Shown piece by piece: positions 18,778 through 27,767 of a stretch of DNA of 64,000 nucleotides (position 1 is the first letter of the stretch; each line of letters begins with the position of its first letter). Location: NCBI RefSeq assembly GCF_041538065.1, contig NZ_JBGORW010000008.1, positions 79,116 through 143,115 on the forward strand, in the 5' to 3' direction. The DNA is from Leptotrichia hongkongensis (lineage in GTDB: Bacteria; Fusobacteriota; Fusobacteriia; Fusobacteriales; Leptotrichiaceae). Position numbers and translations under genes: made by a program. The notes beneath the pieces were generated by a model. The model saw only the letters and a program-made list of their open reading frames with translations, searched no databases and was not told where the DNA came from.

Positions 18778-18876
18778 ATGAAAATGTTATTACAGGATGT
18801 CTTAATATTGAGAGAAATATCTGAAGATTTTGATTTTCCAACATTGAGAAATTTTTTAGTTGAGAGTTTTAAATAA
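18778..18876 (+). pseudogene. Possible remnant ORF of 32 codons
   Basis: A short frame starting ATG AAA ATG reads through REISEDFDFPTLRNFLVE to TAA between mutS2 and the next gene. The composition looks protein-like, but there is no ribosome binding site, no full domain and no known small-protein family that I recognise. It may be the C-terminal relic of a deleted gene or simply chance. Confidence 0.25.
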
Positions 18877-18897
18877 TGTAAAAATCGAGGTTTAATT

Positions 18898-19392
18898 ATG
18901 GGAAAAGTAACTATAATATTTTTATTATTTGGAACATTGCTTTTTTCAGAAAATTATCCAAAAGAAAAAATAATACAAATTATTGAAAAAAATGAAAAAT
19001 ATGAATGTATTCCTGATAAAAAAGTAAGAAAAATTGGATGGGAATTAAATGGACAATCTTTTATTGGGCATTTAGATGAAAAGGATGAACAATATGGAGA
19101 GTTTAGGGAAGCAGATGATGATACTCTTAGAGAATGCCGTTTAGAAGATGAATATATTAATTATTATAAAAATCGATATTTTTATAAGGAAAATAAAAAA
19201 ATATCATTAATTATCAGTTATGGTGAGAAAAAAGATAACATTCAGTTAATATTAAAAAATGAAAAAAATATAAGAAAAGTATATTTTTTTGAGCGAAAAG
19301 GCAAGAAATATAAAAAGAAAAATTTGATAATAACATTTGATCCAGCTATTATCTTTTATCCTAATGATTTAATAAAAGAAAAATTGGAATAA
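18898..19392 (+). CDS. Small secreted protein of unknown function
   Basis: The 164-residue protein begins with a likely signal peptide (GKVTIIFLLFGTLLFSE). The mature part is very rich in Lys, Glu and Tyr, with a GWELNGQSFIGHLDEKDEQYG segment. There is no lipobox cysteine, no metal motif and no clear repeats, and I do not recognise the family. GAGG lies 8 bases upstream of the ATG. It lies between mutS2 and cysS on the same strand, but no shared function is apparent. Confidence 0.7.
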   Translation: MGKVTIIFLLFGTLLFSENYPKEKIIQIIEKNEKYECIPDKKVRKIGWELNGQSFIGHLDEKDEQYGEFREADDDTLRECRLEDEYINYYKNRYFYKENKKISLIISYGEKKDNIQLILKNEKNIRKVYFFERKGKKYKKKNLIITFDPAIIFYPNDLIKEKLE

Positions 19393-19449
19393 CTAAAATT
19401 AAATGAACCTAAATAAATTAAAAGTTTTCAAAAGTAGGGAGAATAAAAA

Positions 19450-20901
19450 ATGAAACTTTACAACACAATGACGAATAAAATTGAAGAATTTAAGACAATA
19501 GAAGAAAATAAGGTAAAAATGTATGTTTGCGGGCCTACTGTCTATAATTACATACATTTGGGGAATGCGCGTCCGATTGTGGTTTTTGATACGTTGGCAC
19601 GGTATTTTGAGCATAAGGGGATGGAAATTGAGTTTGTGCAGAATTTTACGGATGTGGATGATAAAATTATAAATAAGTCTATGGAAGAAGGTACTTCTGC
19701 GAGTGAGGTTTCAGAAAAATATATAAAATATTTTTTTGAGGATATTAGCAAGCTGAATATTCTTGAGAGCGTGAAAAGACCTAAGGTTACTGAGAATATG
19801 GCGGAAATTATTGAGATTATTCAAAAATTAATTGATAATGGGTTTGCTTATGAGAAAGATGGGGATGTTTATTTTGAAGTGAAAAAGTATAAGGATTATG
19901 GGAAATTGTCGAATCAGAAAATTGAGGAGCTGGAACTTGGGGCTAGGATTGATGTCTCAGAAATTAAGAAAAATCCAGTAGACTTTGCACTTTGGAAGAA
20001 AAAGAAGGATGGGGAGCCATTTTGGGAATCGCCTTGGGGACAGGGACGTCCTGGATGGCATATAGAATGTAGTGCGATGGCAAAAAAATATCTAGGGGAT
20101 ACATTTGATATTCACGGTGGCGGACAAGATTTAGTTTTTCCGCATCACGAAAATGAGATTGCTCAAAGCAAGTGTGCTTATGACGGAAATTTTGCAAATT
20201 ATTGGCTTCACAACGGATTTATTCAGATAAATGGCGACAAGATGTCAAAATCGCTAGGAAATTTCTTTTTGCTTCGTGAAATACTTGAAAAATTTTCTGG
20301 AAATGTAGTAAGACTTTTTATTCTTAGCACTCATTACAGAAAGCCAATTAACTTTTCATTCGAGAATATGGAGGATACAAAAAAAGCCTTGCAAAATATT
20401 GTAAAATCAATGAATAAATTTGAAAATATTGTTGAAGAATATAAGAATGAAAAAATAGAAAGTGTTAAAAATTCAGAGTTTTCTCAAAAAATTGATGAAT
20501 TTGATAAAAAATTTGAAGATGCGATGGATGAGGATATGAACACACCGCAGGCATTAGCGACTATTTTTGACCAAATTAGGGAAACAAATAAACTTATTTC
20601 CACAAATGAAAGTGAGTTTTCCACAATTTATTATGAAATAAAAAAATCTTACGATTCTTTGAAGAAGAAAATAAAAAATGTATTTGGAATAGCACTTGAA
20701 GCGGAAAATGCTGTGAAGGAAGAAGATGGAGAAAATATGGAATTGACAAAAAAATTAATTGAATTGCTGATAAAATTACGAAGTGAGGCAAGAAGTGAGA
20801 AAAATTTCAAGTTATCTGATGAAATTCGGGATGAGTTGAAGAAACTTGGCGTGGAAATTAAGGATAATAAGGATGGAAGTACAGATTATAATTTATTGTA
20901 A
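19450..20901 (+). CDS. cysS: Cysteinyl-tRNA synthetase
   Basis: This enzyme charges tRNA-Cys. The 483 residues are a normal class I synthetase: CGPTVYNYIHLGNARP holds the first zinc cysteine (Cys27) and the HIGH-like HLGN. WHIECSAMA and GGGQDLVFPHHENEIAQ supply the other zinc ligands. GDKMSKSLGN (about 264-268) is the KMSKS loop. The C-terminal domain ends in the usual KNFKLSDEIRDELKKLG. GGGAGAA lies before the ATG. coaBC follows 24 bases downstream, so they are probably cotranscribed; both relate to cysteine use. Confidence 0.97.
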   Translation: MKLYNTMTNKIEEFKTIEENKVKMYVCGPTVYNYIHLGNARPIVVFDTLARYFEHKGMEIEFVQNFTDVDDKIINKSMEEGTSASEVSEKYIKYFFEDISKLNILESVKRPKVTENMAEIIEIIQKLIDNGFAYEKDGDVYFEVKKYKDYGKLSNQKIEELELGARIDVSEIKKNPVDFALWKKKKDGEPFWESPWGQGRPGWHIECSAMAKKYLGDTFDIHGGGQDLVFPHHENEIAQSKCAYDGNFANYWLHNGFIQINGDKMSKSLGNFFLLREILEKFSGNVVRLFILSTHYRKPINFSFENMEDTKKALQNIVKSMNKFENIVEEYKNEKIESVKNSEFSQKIDEFDKKFEDAMDEDMNTPQALATIFDQIRETNKLISTNESEFSTIYYEIKKSYDSLKKKIKNVFGIALEAENAVKEEDGENMELTKKLIELLIKLRSEARSEKNFKLSDEIRDELKKLGVEIKDNKDGSTDYNLL

Positions 20902-20925
20902 TTTTTGATTTAAAAAGAGGGAAAA

Positions 20926-22131
20926 ATGAAAAATATTTTAGTAGGAGTTACAGGAGGAATTGCAGCATACAAATCGGCTGGAATTGTATCGCTTTTGAAA
21001 AAGAAAGGATATAATGTGAAAGTTGTGATGACTGAAAATGCTACAAAAATCATTGGACCTTTGACTCTTGAAACTTTATCAAGAAATAGGATTTATGTGG
21101 ATATGTGGGACAGCAATCCGCATTATGAAGTGGAGCATATTTCACTTGCAGATTGGGCAGATATGGTTTTGATTGCACCTGCGACTTATAATATAATTGG
21201 AAAAGTTTCAAACGGGATTGCAGATGATATGCTTACGACAATCCTTTCTGCTGTTTCGGTAAGAAAGCCAGTATTTTTTGCCTTGGCAATGAATGTGAAT
21301 ATGTACGAAAATCCGATTTTAAAAGAAAATATTGATAAACTCTCATCTTTTGGGTATAGGTTTATTGATGCAGAAGAAGGTTTGCTTGCCTGCAATTATA
21401 GTGCAAAGGGGAGAATGAGCGAGCCAGAAGATATTGTCGATGAAATAGAAAGATACAGTATTTTTTCAAAAATAGAAAATTTTGATACTGCACTAAAAGG
21501 CAAAAAAATTCTTATAACAAGCGGACGAACAAAGGAAAATGTTGATCCAATCAGATATTTGTCAAATAATTCAAGCGGAAAAATGGGATATTCACTTGCT
21601 CAGGCAGCTATTGATATGGGAGCAGAAGTAACATTAGTTAGTGGGCCTACGGACTTAAAAATTCCAAATGACCTTAAAAATTTTATTTCTGTGGAATCGG
21701 CGTTGGAAATGTATGAGAAAGTGGATGAGTATTTTAAAAATACTGACATTTTCATAGCTTGTGCGGCAGTTGCAGATTACAGACCAAAGGAATACAAAAA
21801 GGAAAAAATAAAGAAATCTGATTCAGATTTGGTTATGGAATTGGTTAGAAATCCTGATATTTTGCTAGAGATGAGCAAGAAAAAAGAAAAACAGCTATTA
21901 GTTGGATTTGCCGCAGAAACTAATGATATAAGGGAAAATGCATTAAAAAAGCTGGAAAAGAAAAATTTGGATATTATAGTGGCAAATAATGCGTCTGTAA
22001 TGGGCAGCGATGAAAATGTGATTGAGATTATTAAAAAAGATAGGACTTCGGTGGAAATTAGTCAGAAAAGTAAGATGGAGCTGGCTTATGATATTTTGAG
22101 TGAAGTTATTTTTGAGTTGAAAAAGAGATAA
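20926..22131 (+). CDS. coaBC: CoaBC, phosphopantothenoylcysteine decarboxylase / synthetase
   Basis: This bifunctional enzyme of coenzyme A synthesis joins cysteine to 4'-phosphopantothenate (CoaB) and decarboxylates the product (CoaC). The 401 residues start with the FMN-binding CoaC domain (GVTGGIAAYKSAGI, then HISLADWADMVLIAPATYN and GKVSNGIADDML, with the substrate cysteine in LLACNYSAKGRMSEP). From about 185 the CoaB domain follows, with ITSGRTKENVDPIRYLSN, SSGKMGYSLA and ACAAVADYRPK. The ATG is preceded by AGAGGGAAAA. It is cotranscribed with cysS. Confidence 0.96.
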   Translation: MKNILVGVTGGIAAYKSAGIVSLLKKKGYNVKVVMTENATKIIGPLTLETLSRNRIYVDMWDSNPHYEVEHISLADWADMVLIAPATYNIIGKVSNGIADDMLTTILSAVSVRKPVFFALAMNVNMYENPILKENIDKLSSFGYRFIDAEEGLLACNYSAKGRMSEPEDIVDEIERYSIFSKIENFDTALKGKKILITSGRTKENVDPIRYLSNNSSGKMGYSLAQAAIDMGAEVTLVSGPTDLKIPNDLKNFISVESALEMYEKVDEYFKNTDIFIACAAVADYRPKEYKKEKIKKSDSDLVMELVRNPDILLEMSKKKEKQLLVGFAAETNDIRENALKKLEKKNLDIIVANNASVMGSDENVIEIIKKDRTSVEISQKSKMELAYDILSEVIFELKKR

Positions 22132-22199
22132 AGTTTTTTGAAATTATGAATGTGTAGATTTTTATAAGTTCATTGATTTTGTAAAAGGGAGAATAAATT

Positions 22200-22433
22200 A
22201 TGAAATCTGAAAAACAAAAGATAAAAAAAGTGTACATGTTGTATCATAGAGATGAAAAGGATGTCGATAAATTAATAGGATTTTTTTCAACAAAGGAAAA
22301 GGCATTGGAAATTGTTGATAAATGGAAAGAAATGAAAGGTTTTAGGGATTTTCCTGAAGGATTTAAAATTAAAACCATGATAATTGGGAAAGATTACTAC
22401 ACAAAAGGGTTTAAATCTAAAAGCCTTAAATAA
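22200..22433 (+). CDS. Small DUF7336-like protein, one repeat
   Basis: This 77-residue protein has a single compact unit: YMLYHRDEKDVDK, then FFSTKEKALEIVDKWKEMKG and FRDFPEGFKIKTMII. The same pattern (strand, helix ending KxxGF, then F.I..Y) occurs twice in the next gene. The pattern resembles the small DUF7336 domain as I remember it, but I cannot run a profile search. No signal peptide. GGGAGAATAAATT precedes the ATG. Function unknown. Confidence 0.7.
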   Translation: MKSEKQKIKKVYMLYHRDEKDVDKLIGFFSTKEKALEIVDKWKEMKGFRDFPEGFKIKTMIIGKDYYTKGFKSKSLK

Positions 22434-22445
22434 TTAGGAGAAACT

Positions 22446-22916
22446 ATGGAAATATGGATTTTATCACATGGATATGATTATGGAGATGTCTATGATAAAT
22501 ATAAGTGGAATGACGAAGCAAGGTTTTTAGGTGCCTATTATACAAAGGAAGAGGGATTGAAGGCACTGGAAAAATATAAAAAAATCAAAGGATTTTGTTC
22601 ACATTTGGATGGGTTCTGGCTAGAAAAATGTCATTTGGATAAATACGCTGGATGGGAAGGCGGTTATGTTACTTATTATAAAGAAGATGAGGTAAAAATT
22701 GATAATTCAAAAAATCAAAAATTATATGTACTTTCTCATTTTTATTATACTGATAAAGATAAAATAAAAGAAAAACATCGAATTTTATCAGTATGTTTGT
22801 CAAAATTAGAAGCTAGGAAGAAAATAAAGGAATATCAGAAAATAGAAGGATTTTCTTCACATATTTCTAATTTTTACATTGAAGAATATATTTTGGATGA
22901 AGAAAAAAATAAATAA
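22446..22916 (+). CDS. Small DUF7336-like protein, two repeats
   Basis: The 156 residues hold two copies of the unit seen in the preceding gene. The first is at about 3-68 (ILSHGYDYGD ... YYTKEEGLKALEKYKKIKG-FCSH ... FWLEKCHLDK) and the second at about 92-152 (LYVLSHFYYTDKD ... KLEARKKIKEYQKIEG-FSSH ... FYIEEYILDE). It lies 12 bases after its relative, with AGGAGAA at the start, so the two are coupled. A tandem duplication and fusion is likely. Predicted cytosolic, function unknown; such small domains often appear near contact-dependent toxin or immunity genes, but no toxin is seen here. Confidence 0.72.
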   Translation: MEIWILSHGYDYGDVYDKYKWNDEARFLGAYYTKEEGLKALEKYKKIKGFCSHLDGFWLEKCHLDKYAGWEGGYVTYYKEDEVKIDNSKNQKLYVLSHFYYTDKDKIKEKHRILSVCLSKLEARKKIKEYQKIEGFSSHISNFYIEEYILDEEKNK

Positions 22917-22955
22917 AAGAAGGAGAGGCTATAAAAATTTAGCAAATTAAATGTT

Positions 22956-23891
22956 ATGGATAATGAAAATAAGAATTTAGACAATAAAATTGAAGAAAAG
23001 CATGAAGTGAAAAATTCAAAATTTAGCAAGAAAAAAGGGATAATTTGGGGAATAATAGCTTTATTAATTTTAGGGATTATTGTTTTCGGAATGATGTTTA
23101 GCAGAAAAAATATTAGTTCTGGGAAAAATATTGTGAATGAAGAGGAAGATGACAAAATTTTTAGGATTAATCCAGTAAAAAATCCGCAAGTTACCTATTA
23201 TAATTTTCGTGGTGAAGTTTATCCTGACTGGGCTAAATTTGGACTTACTCGAAGTAACGGAGCGAGAGGACATCAAGGAATTGATATTTTTGCATTGCCA
23301 GGGTCAGATGTTTATGCTGTGCTGGATGGTAAAATTGTGGATATGTATGTGGATAAAACTGGATATGGATTAAATTTCTACTTGGAAGTCGATCCAAAGG
23401 AACTTGAAAAAATAAAAAGAAAAAATTATAAACCTAAAGAAAGTGCAAGAGAATGGGCATACAGCCCAAATTATGATCCTAATACAATGCAAGTAAAATA
23501 CATTAGATATTGCCATTTAAGTGAAGTGAATATAAAAATCGGAGATACAGTAAAGGCTGGGCAAGTGATTGCCAAAACAGGTACAACTGGAAATGCAAGT
23601 GGAACACACGCTCCTCATCTGCATTTTGAGATAGCCTTTGAAATGAGAGGAAAAGGACTTATAAACAGAGTTGATCCAGAAATGTACTTTAAAATAAAAA
23701 ATGGAGACAAAATGACAAAACAAGAGATAAATGTCCAGACTGAAGCAGCTAAAACAGAATGGTTTGAAACAAAGGGCTATGATACTGGATTTAGAGATAA
23801 AAGTATATTTTTAGAAAATAAAAGTACTCTTGAAAATGATAAAAAAACAATTATTAAACATAAAATAAAACAAAGAAAAAAATTTAAGTAA
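22956..23891 (+). CDS. Membrane-anchored M23 family metallopeptidase
   Basis: The 311-residue protein has a short charged cytoplasmic N-terminus, one membrane segment (about 31-53) and an extracytoplasmic LytM/M23 domain. Zinc ligands are visible in GHQGIDIF (His and Asp near 105-109) and HLHFEI (near 220). The HLSEVNIKIGDTVKAGQVIA strand pair is typical. M23 enzymes cleave peptidoglycan cross-bridges or, when degenerate, activate amidases; here the metal site looks intact. The start ATG has only a distant AAGGAGAGG, about 26 bases upstream, so translation may be weak. It converges on aroC. Confidence 0.9.
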   Translation: MDNENKNLDNKIEEKHEVKNSKFSKKKGIIWGIIALLILGIIVFGMMFSRKNISSGKNIVNEEEDDKIFRINPVKNPQVTYYNFRGEVYPDWAKFGLTRSNGARGHQGIDIFALPGSDVYAVLDGKIVDMYVDKTGYGLNFYLEVDPKELEKIKRKNYKPKESAREWAYSPNYDPNTMQVKYIRYCHLSEVNIKIGDTVKAGQVIAKTGTTGNASGTHAPHLHFEIAFEMRGKGLINRVDPEMYFKIKNGDKMTKQEINVQTEAAKTEWFETKGYDTGFRDKSIFLENKSTLENDKKTIIKHKIKQRKKFK

Positions 23892-23898
23892 AAAATTA

Positions 23899-23938
23899 AA
23901 GCAAGTGGCTAATATTCTAACCTCTTGCTTATTTTTTA
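23899..23938. terminator. Bidirectional terminator between the M23 peptidase and aroC
   Basis: The stem AAGCAAG (23899-23905) / CTTGCTT (23924-23930) is followed by ATTTTTTATT on plus and by TAATTTTTTAC on minus, so it serves both convergent genes. Confidence 0.8.
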
Positions 23939-23979
23939 TTTTCTACGATAATTCAATATCAATTTTTTTAATAATATTT

Positions 23980-25077
23980 TTACAATCCTCTCTTTTTCCC
24001 TTCCAAAATTCTATCCAAAATTACAATTGCCGTAGCCGCCTCCAGTACTGGCACTACTCTCGGTACTATTATTGGATCATGTCTTCCTCGTACTTCTAAA
24101 ATATCATTTTGCTTTGTTTCAAGATTTACAGTTTTTTGTGCTTTTTCTATTGAAGCTGTGGGTTTTATTGCCACCTTGAATGATATTGGCATTCCAGTCG
24201 TTATTCCACCTATGATTCCACCGTTATTATTTGTAAATGATTTTATATTTCCTTTTTCATCGTAAAACATCTCATCATTTGCTTCGTACCCTGTCATTTC
24301 TGTAATTCCAAAGCCTGCTCCAAATTCTATTCCCTTTGTAGCTGGCACCGAGAAAATCATTCTCGAAAGTTCGCTTTCCATTGATTCAAAATATGGATCT
24401 CCTATTCCCGCAGTAAGTCCTGTAACCATAAGTTCTACAATTCCACCAAGTGAATTCTTTTCTTCCCTAGTTTTTTCTACAGCCTTTTCAATTTTTTCTA
24501 CAATTTCCTCATTCAAGACAGGTAAAGTCATATTTCTGAGTTTATTAATATTTTCTTCTGTAATATCGCTTTCCACAAAATCTCTATCTTCAATATCCTT
24601 TACCGATTTGATGTGTGCTGCAATTAAAATCCCCTGCTCCTTCAAAATTTGTTTTGCAATTGCTCCAGCAAATACCAATGAAGCTGTTATTCTCCCAGAA
24701 AAATGTCCGCTTCCACGAATATCATTAAATCCGTTATATCTGTTAAATCCGCTCCAGTCTGCATGTCCCGGTCTTGGCTTTCTTTTTAATTCACTGTAAT
24801 CCTTTGAACGCTGGTTTGAATTTCTAATAATCATCGCAAGTGGCGTTCCTGTAGTTTTTCCATCAAAAAATCCGCTCAAAATCTCAAATTCATCCTTTTC
24901 CACTCTAGGTGTTGTCAATTTTGATCTTCCTGGCGCTCTTCTTCTCATTTCCTGCGAAATAAATTCCAAATTTAGCTCCGTTCCTGCCGGAATTCCGTCA
25001 ATATTTACTCCCAATGCACTACCATGTGATTCACCAAAAATTGATATTTTATAATTTTTTCCAAAATTTGCTGCCAT
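23980..25077 (-). CDS. aroC: Chorismate synthase
   Basis: AroC catalyses the last common step of the shikimate pathway, converting 5-enolpyruvylshikimate 3-phosphate to chorismate with reduced FMN. The 365 residues contain the three family signatures: GESHGSALGVNIDG near the N-terminus, RRRAPGRSKLTTPRVE, and the central GHFSGRITASLVFAGA. The C-terminal RGRHDPIIVPRVVPVLEA is also typical. It lies 27 bases after the peptidase E-like gene and is the last aro gene in the minus-strand cluster. Confidence 0.97.
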   Translation of the reverse strand: MAANFGKNYKISIFGESHGSALGVNIDGIPAGTELNLEFISQEMRRRAPGRSKLTTPRVEKDEFEILSGFFDGKTTGTPLAMIIRNSNQRSKDYSELKRKPRPGHADWSGFNRYNGFNDIRGSGHFSGRITASLVFAGAIAKQILKEQGILIAAHIKSVKDIEDRDFVESDITEENINKLRNMTLPVLNEEIVEKIEKAVEKTREEKNSLGGIVELMVTGLTAGIGDPYFESMESELSRMIFSVPATKGIEFGAGFGITEMTGYEANDEMFYDEKGNIKSFTNNNGGIIGGITTGMPISFKVAIKPTASIEKAQKTVNLETKQNDILEVRGRHDPIIVPRVVPVLEAATAIVILDRILEGKKRGL

Positions 25078-25104
25078 TTTTTTTCTTTCTATTTTCCCAC
25101 ATTT

Positions 25105-25725
25105 TTATTTATCATCATTTTTTACAACAAAATCTTTTCCATTTACAAAAACTGCCTCACTATTGCTTATTGGAAGTAAATTTAATTTACTTCCATAAAT
25201 TTTTATAGTTTCTTTTGTACTTTCGACAAATGGAAATTCATTATTATGTGGCACAATATAAAAATCTGTAATATTCATTGCTTCATAATTATCCAAATCA
25301 GGAGCAATTTCCTTATTATCCATTATCTGAGTGTATTCTATATTTTTAGAAGGAATAATCGCTCCAGCCGATTCTCCTATATAAAGCATTCCATTTGATA
25401 TTTTGTCTTTGATAGTATCTAAAATTTTTTTACGTTTTAGTTCCTGCAATAGATAAAATATATTTCCACCTGATACATACAAAATTTTTGTATCTTTCAA
25501 TATATTTTCTATTTTTTGTTTTTCTGTTTTTGAAATATCTAAAATATTTATTGAAAATCCCAATTTCAAAAATGCTTGCTTAGCTTCGTCTACATATCCT
25601 TTATAATCTTCAGGGTTTGAAGCAGTAGGAACAAACGTAATTTCTTTTTCTGGTACATCTTTTAAAAATTCTTTCACTAAATTTTTCGTTCCTGCTAAAT
25701 ATGATGTCAAAAATAATTTACTCAT
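25105..25725 (-). CDS. Peptidase S51 (dipeptidase E-like) protein
   Basis: The 206 residues match the PepE/cyanophycinase fold: LYVSGGNIFYLLQ supplies the oxyanion region, YIGESAGAII holds the nucleophile Ser119, and IVPHNNEF probably the histidine. PepE enzymes hydrolyse dipeptides with N-terminal aspartate. The match is to the COG3340-type subfamily, and the substrate is unproven. It sits between aroA and aroC with short gaps, although it has no shikimate role. AGGAA precedes the ATG. Confidence 0.85.
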   Translation of the reverse strand: MSKLFLTSYLAGTKNLVKEFLKDVPEKEITFVPTASNPEDYKGYVDEAKQAFLKLGFSINILDISKTEKQKIENILKDTKILYVSGGNIFYLLQELKRKKILDTIKDKISNGMLYIGESAGAIIPSKNIEYTQIMDNKEIAPDLDNYEAMNITDFYIVPHNNEFPFVESTKETIKIYGSKLNLLPISNSEAVFVNGKDFVVKNDDK

Positions 25726-25861
25726 ATAAATTCCTTTCCTAACGGTCTCAATAAAATTTAATTAAATTTTACATCCGCATATTCTATTAATTTTCTATCT
25801 CATTAATTTAGATTTTACCATTTTTAACTTATTTATCAATTATAAATAAATTTTATCTTTC

Positions 25862-27154
25862 TTAGCAATCTTTCTCTATTTCTCCACCCATTTTCACAAA
25901 ATCATCCCAAAAATGCGGATAAGATTTTCTAACACTTTCAGCCTCTTCCAGAATTATTTCCTTTTCACATCTTGTCGAAGCAATCGCAAGCGACATTGCA
26001 ATTCTATGGTCATTCCATGCATTTACTGTAACTCCACCTTTAAATCCTTCTACACCTTGAATTATTAAACTGTCCCCTTCCTCAGCTACATTCGCTCCGA
26101 GTTTATTCAGTTCTGTCTTTATTGAAGTTATTCTATCTGACTCCTTTATTCTAAGTCTTTCCCCATTAATAATTCTAGTTTCCCCTTCACTCAAGGCTCC
26201 TAATACTGTCAAAATTGGCCCAATATCAGGACATTGCGAAATATCAATTACTGTTCCTTTAGTTTTAGAAGGTCTCACAAGTACATAATTATCGAAAATC
26301 TCGATATTTGCTCCCATTCTTTTAACAATTTCTATTATTTCCCTGTCGCCTTGTAGCGAATTCTTATTCACATGCAGACATTTCACTTCATTATCCTTAT
26401 TTGCAGAAATTATTCCAGCCACAATCCAAAACGCCACTTGCGAGTAATCCCCCTCAACAGTATAATCAAACGGCCTATAAATTTGATTTCCCTTTATATC
26501 AAAACTCTTATAGTTATTGTTCACAATCTCAATTCCTGCCAGTTTCAATATTTCCAATGTCAAATCAATATATCCCTTAGACTCCAAATTCTTATTAATA
26601 GTCAGCTTTGAATCTCCGTCCAAGAGTGGCAAGGCATACAAAAGTCCAGTAATAAACTGTGAACTTATATTTCCATCAATTTCATAATTCCCTGCCTTCA
26701 ATTTTCCATTTACTGTAAGAGGCAATTTTCCATTCTCATTTTTATAAAAAATTCCCTGCTTATCAAAAATCCTATAATACGAGTCAAGCGGTCTGTCTAC
26801 TAGTTTCCCTTTTCCATCAAAAATCAGTTCATTTTCATCTGTAATCCCAATCGGTATCAAAAACCTGATTGTAGATCCCGATTCATTACATTGCACATAC
26901 TTATCCTTTGGAATGACTTTTCCGCCATTTCCAATAATTTCAAGAGAACTTTCCTCTTGATTGATTTTCGCTCCCCAGTTTTCCATAATATCCGTTGTTG
27001 TTGTAATATCCACCGAGAACTTCAAATTATCAATCTTTGACTTCTTCCCGCCTTCAGCTAATGCAGCCGCAATCACCGCTCTGTGCGAATAACTTTTAGA
27101 TGGTGGAATTTCTATTTTTCCATTTAATATGCTTGGTTTTATTTTTATTTTCAT
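25862..27154 (-). CDS. aroA: 3-phosphoshikimate 1-carboxyvinyltransferase (EPSP synthase)
   Basis: AroA condenses shikimate 3-phosphate with PEP. The 430 residues show PPSKSYSHRAVIAAAL, NESGSTIRFLIPIG, DGNISSQFITGLLYALP, QCPDIGPILTVLGA with the catalytic aspartate, RIKESDRI and WNDHRIAMSLAIA. I start at the ATG at 27152-27154, because AAAAAGGAGAAAAAATTT lies upstream; an ATG eight codons earlier overlaps this site. The NESGSTIR loop has Ser where glyphosate-sensitive class I enzymes have Gly-Thr-Ala spacing, so subclass cannot be set by eye. The two hypothetical paralogues precede it. Confidence 0.96.
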   Translation of the reverse strand: MKIKIKPSILNGKIEIPPSKSYSHRAVIAAALAEGGKKSKIDNLKFSVDITTTTDIMENWGAKINQEESSLEIIGNGGKVIPKDKYVQCNESGSTIRFLIPIGITDENELIFDGKGKLVDRPLDSYYRIFDKQGIFYKNENGKLPLTVNGKLKAGNYEIDGNISSQFITGLLYALPLLDGDSKLTINKNLESKGYIDLTLEILKLAGIEIVNNNYKSFDIKGNQIYRPFDYTVEGDYSQVAFWIVAGIISANKDNEVKCLHVNKNSLQGDREIIEIVKRMGANIEIFDNYVLVRPSKTKGTVIDISQCPDIGPILTVLGALSEGETRIINGERLRIKESDRITSIKTELNKLGANVAEEGDSLIIQGVEGFKGGVTVNAWNDHRIAMSLAIASTRCEKEIILEEAESVRKSYPHFWDDFVKMGGEIEKDC

Positions 27155-27193
27155 AAATTTTTTCTCCTTTTTATTCATTCTACTTTAAAAATT

Positions 27194-27724
27194 TTATCCT
27201 ACTTCACCATCACAATTCAACTCTCCATTAATATTTCCACTTAACATAATAGCATGTCCAAGAAAAAATATGTCATTGTCATAATAAAATGCTGTAAAAT
27301 CTCCATCAGCAGTTACCCATAAACCTTGCAAATAAATACAACTTCTAAATACTCTTTCAGGAACTATTTCTCTCTTCAATTCTTCAATTTCTTCCTCTGA
27401 TAATTCAATCTCTGAATTTTCATGAATATTCTCAATAAATTCTTCCAATTCTTCTTCATCGTCAACACAAAGCCAATCCATAACTCCGTCTTTCCCATAA
27501 TCACTTACCAAATCTTTCATTTTTGTGTCCCATTCTTTTTGATTGAGATACATAATTTTAAATTGTTCAACCGCCTCTTTAACTTCCTCTACTTTTTTCT
27601 CTTCATTCCAATCACTCTCAATTCCACCATCAAAACTCACACTTATTTTTCTCCCAAGCCACTCAACTTCAGTTTCAAAATTTTTTATTTCTCCAAAAAT
27701 TTCATCTATAATTGCTTTACACAC
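27194..27724 (-). CDS. DUF2262-like protein, paralogue A
   Basis: The 176-residue acidic cytosolic protein begins IIDEIFGEIKNFETEVEWLGRKI and ends FYYDNDIFFLGHAIMLSGNINGE. The C-terminal FxGHxI...GNI.GE pattern resembles DUF2262, which often occurs in single-protein immunity-type loci; I infer this family from memory. It starts at GTG (27722-27724), aligned with the ATG of its tandem paralogue, with GGAGG upstream. It is about 60% similar to paralogue B, and the first 60 codons are close to identical at the DNA level. Function unknown. It lies between aroA and paralogue B. Confidence 0.78.
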   Translation of the reverse strand: MCKAIIDEIFGEIKNFETEVEWLGRKISVSFDGGIESDWNEEKKVEEVKEAVEQFKIMYLNQKEWDTKMKDLVSDYGKDGVMDWLCVDDEEELEEFIENIHENSEIELSEEEIEELKREIVPERVFRSCIYLQGLWVTADGDFTAFYYDNDIFFLGHAIMLSGNINGELNCDGEVG

Positions 27725-27767
27725 ACTAATCCTCCACTTTATTATTTTTTTATTTCATAAAATTATC

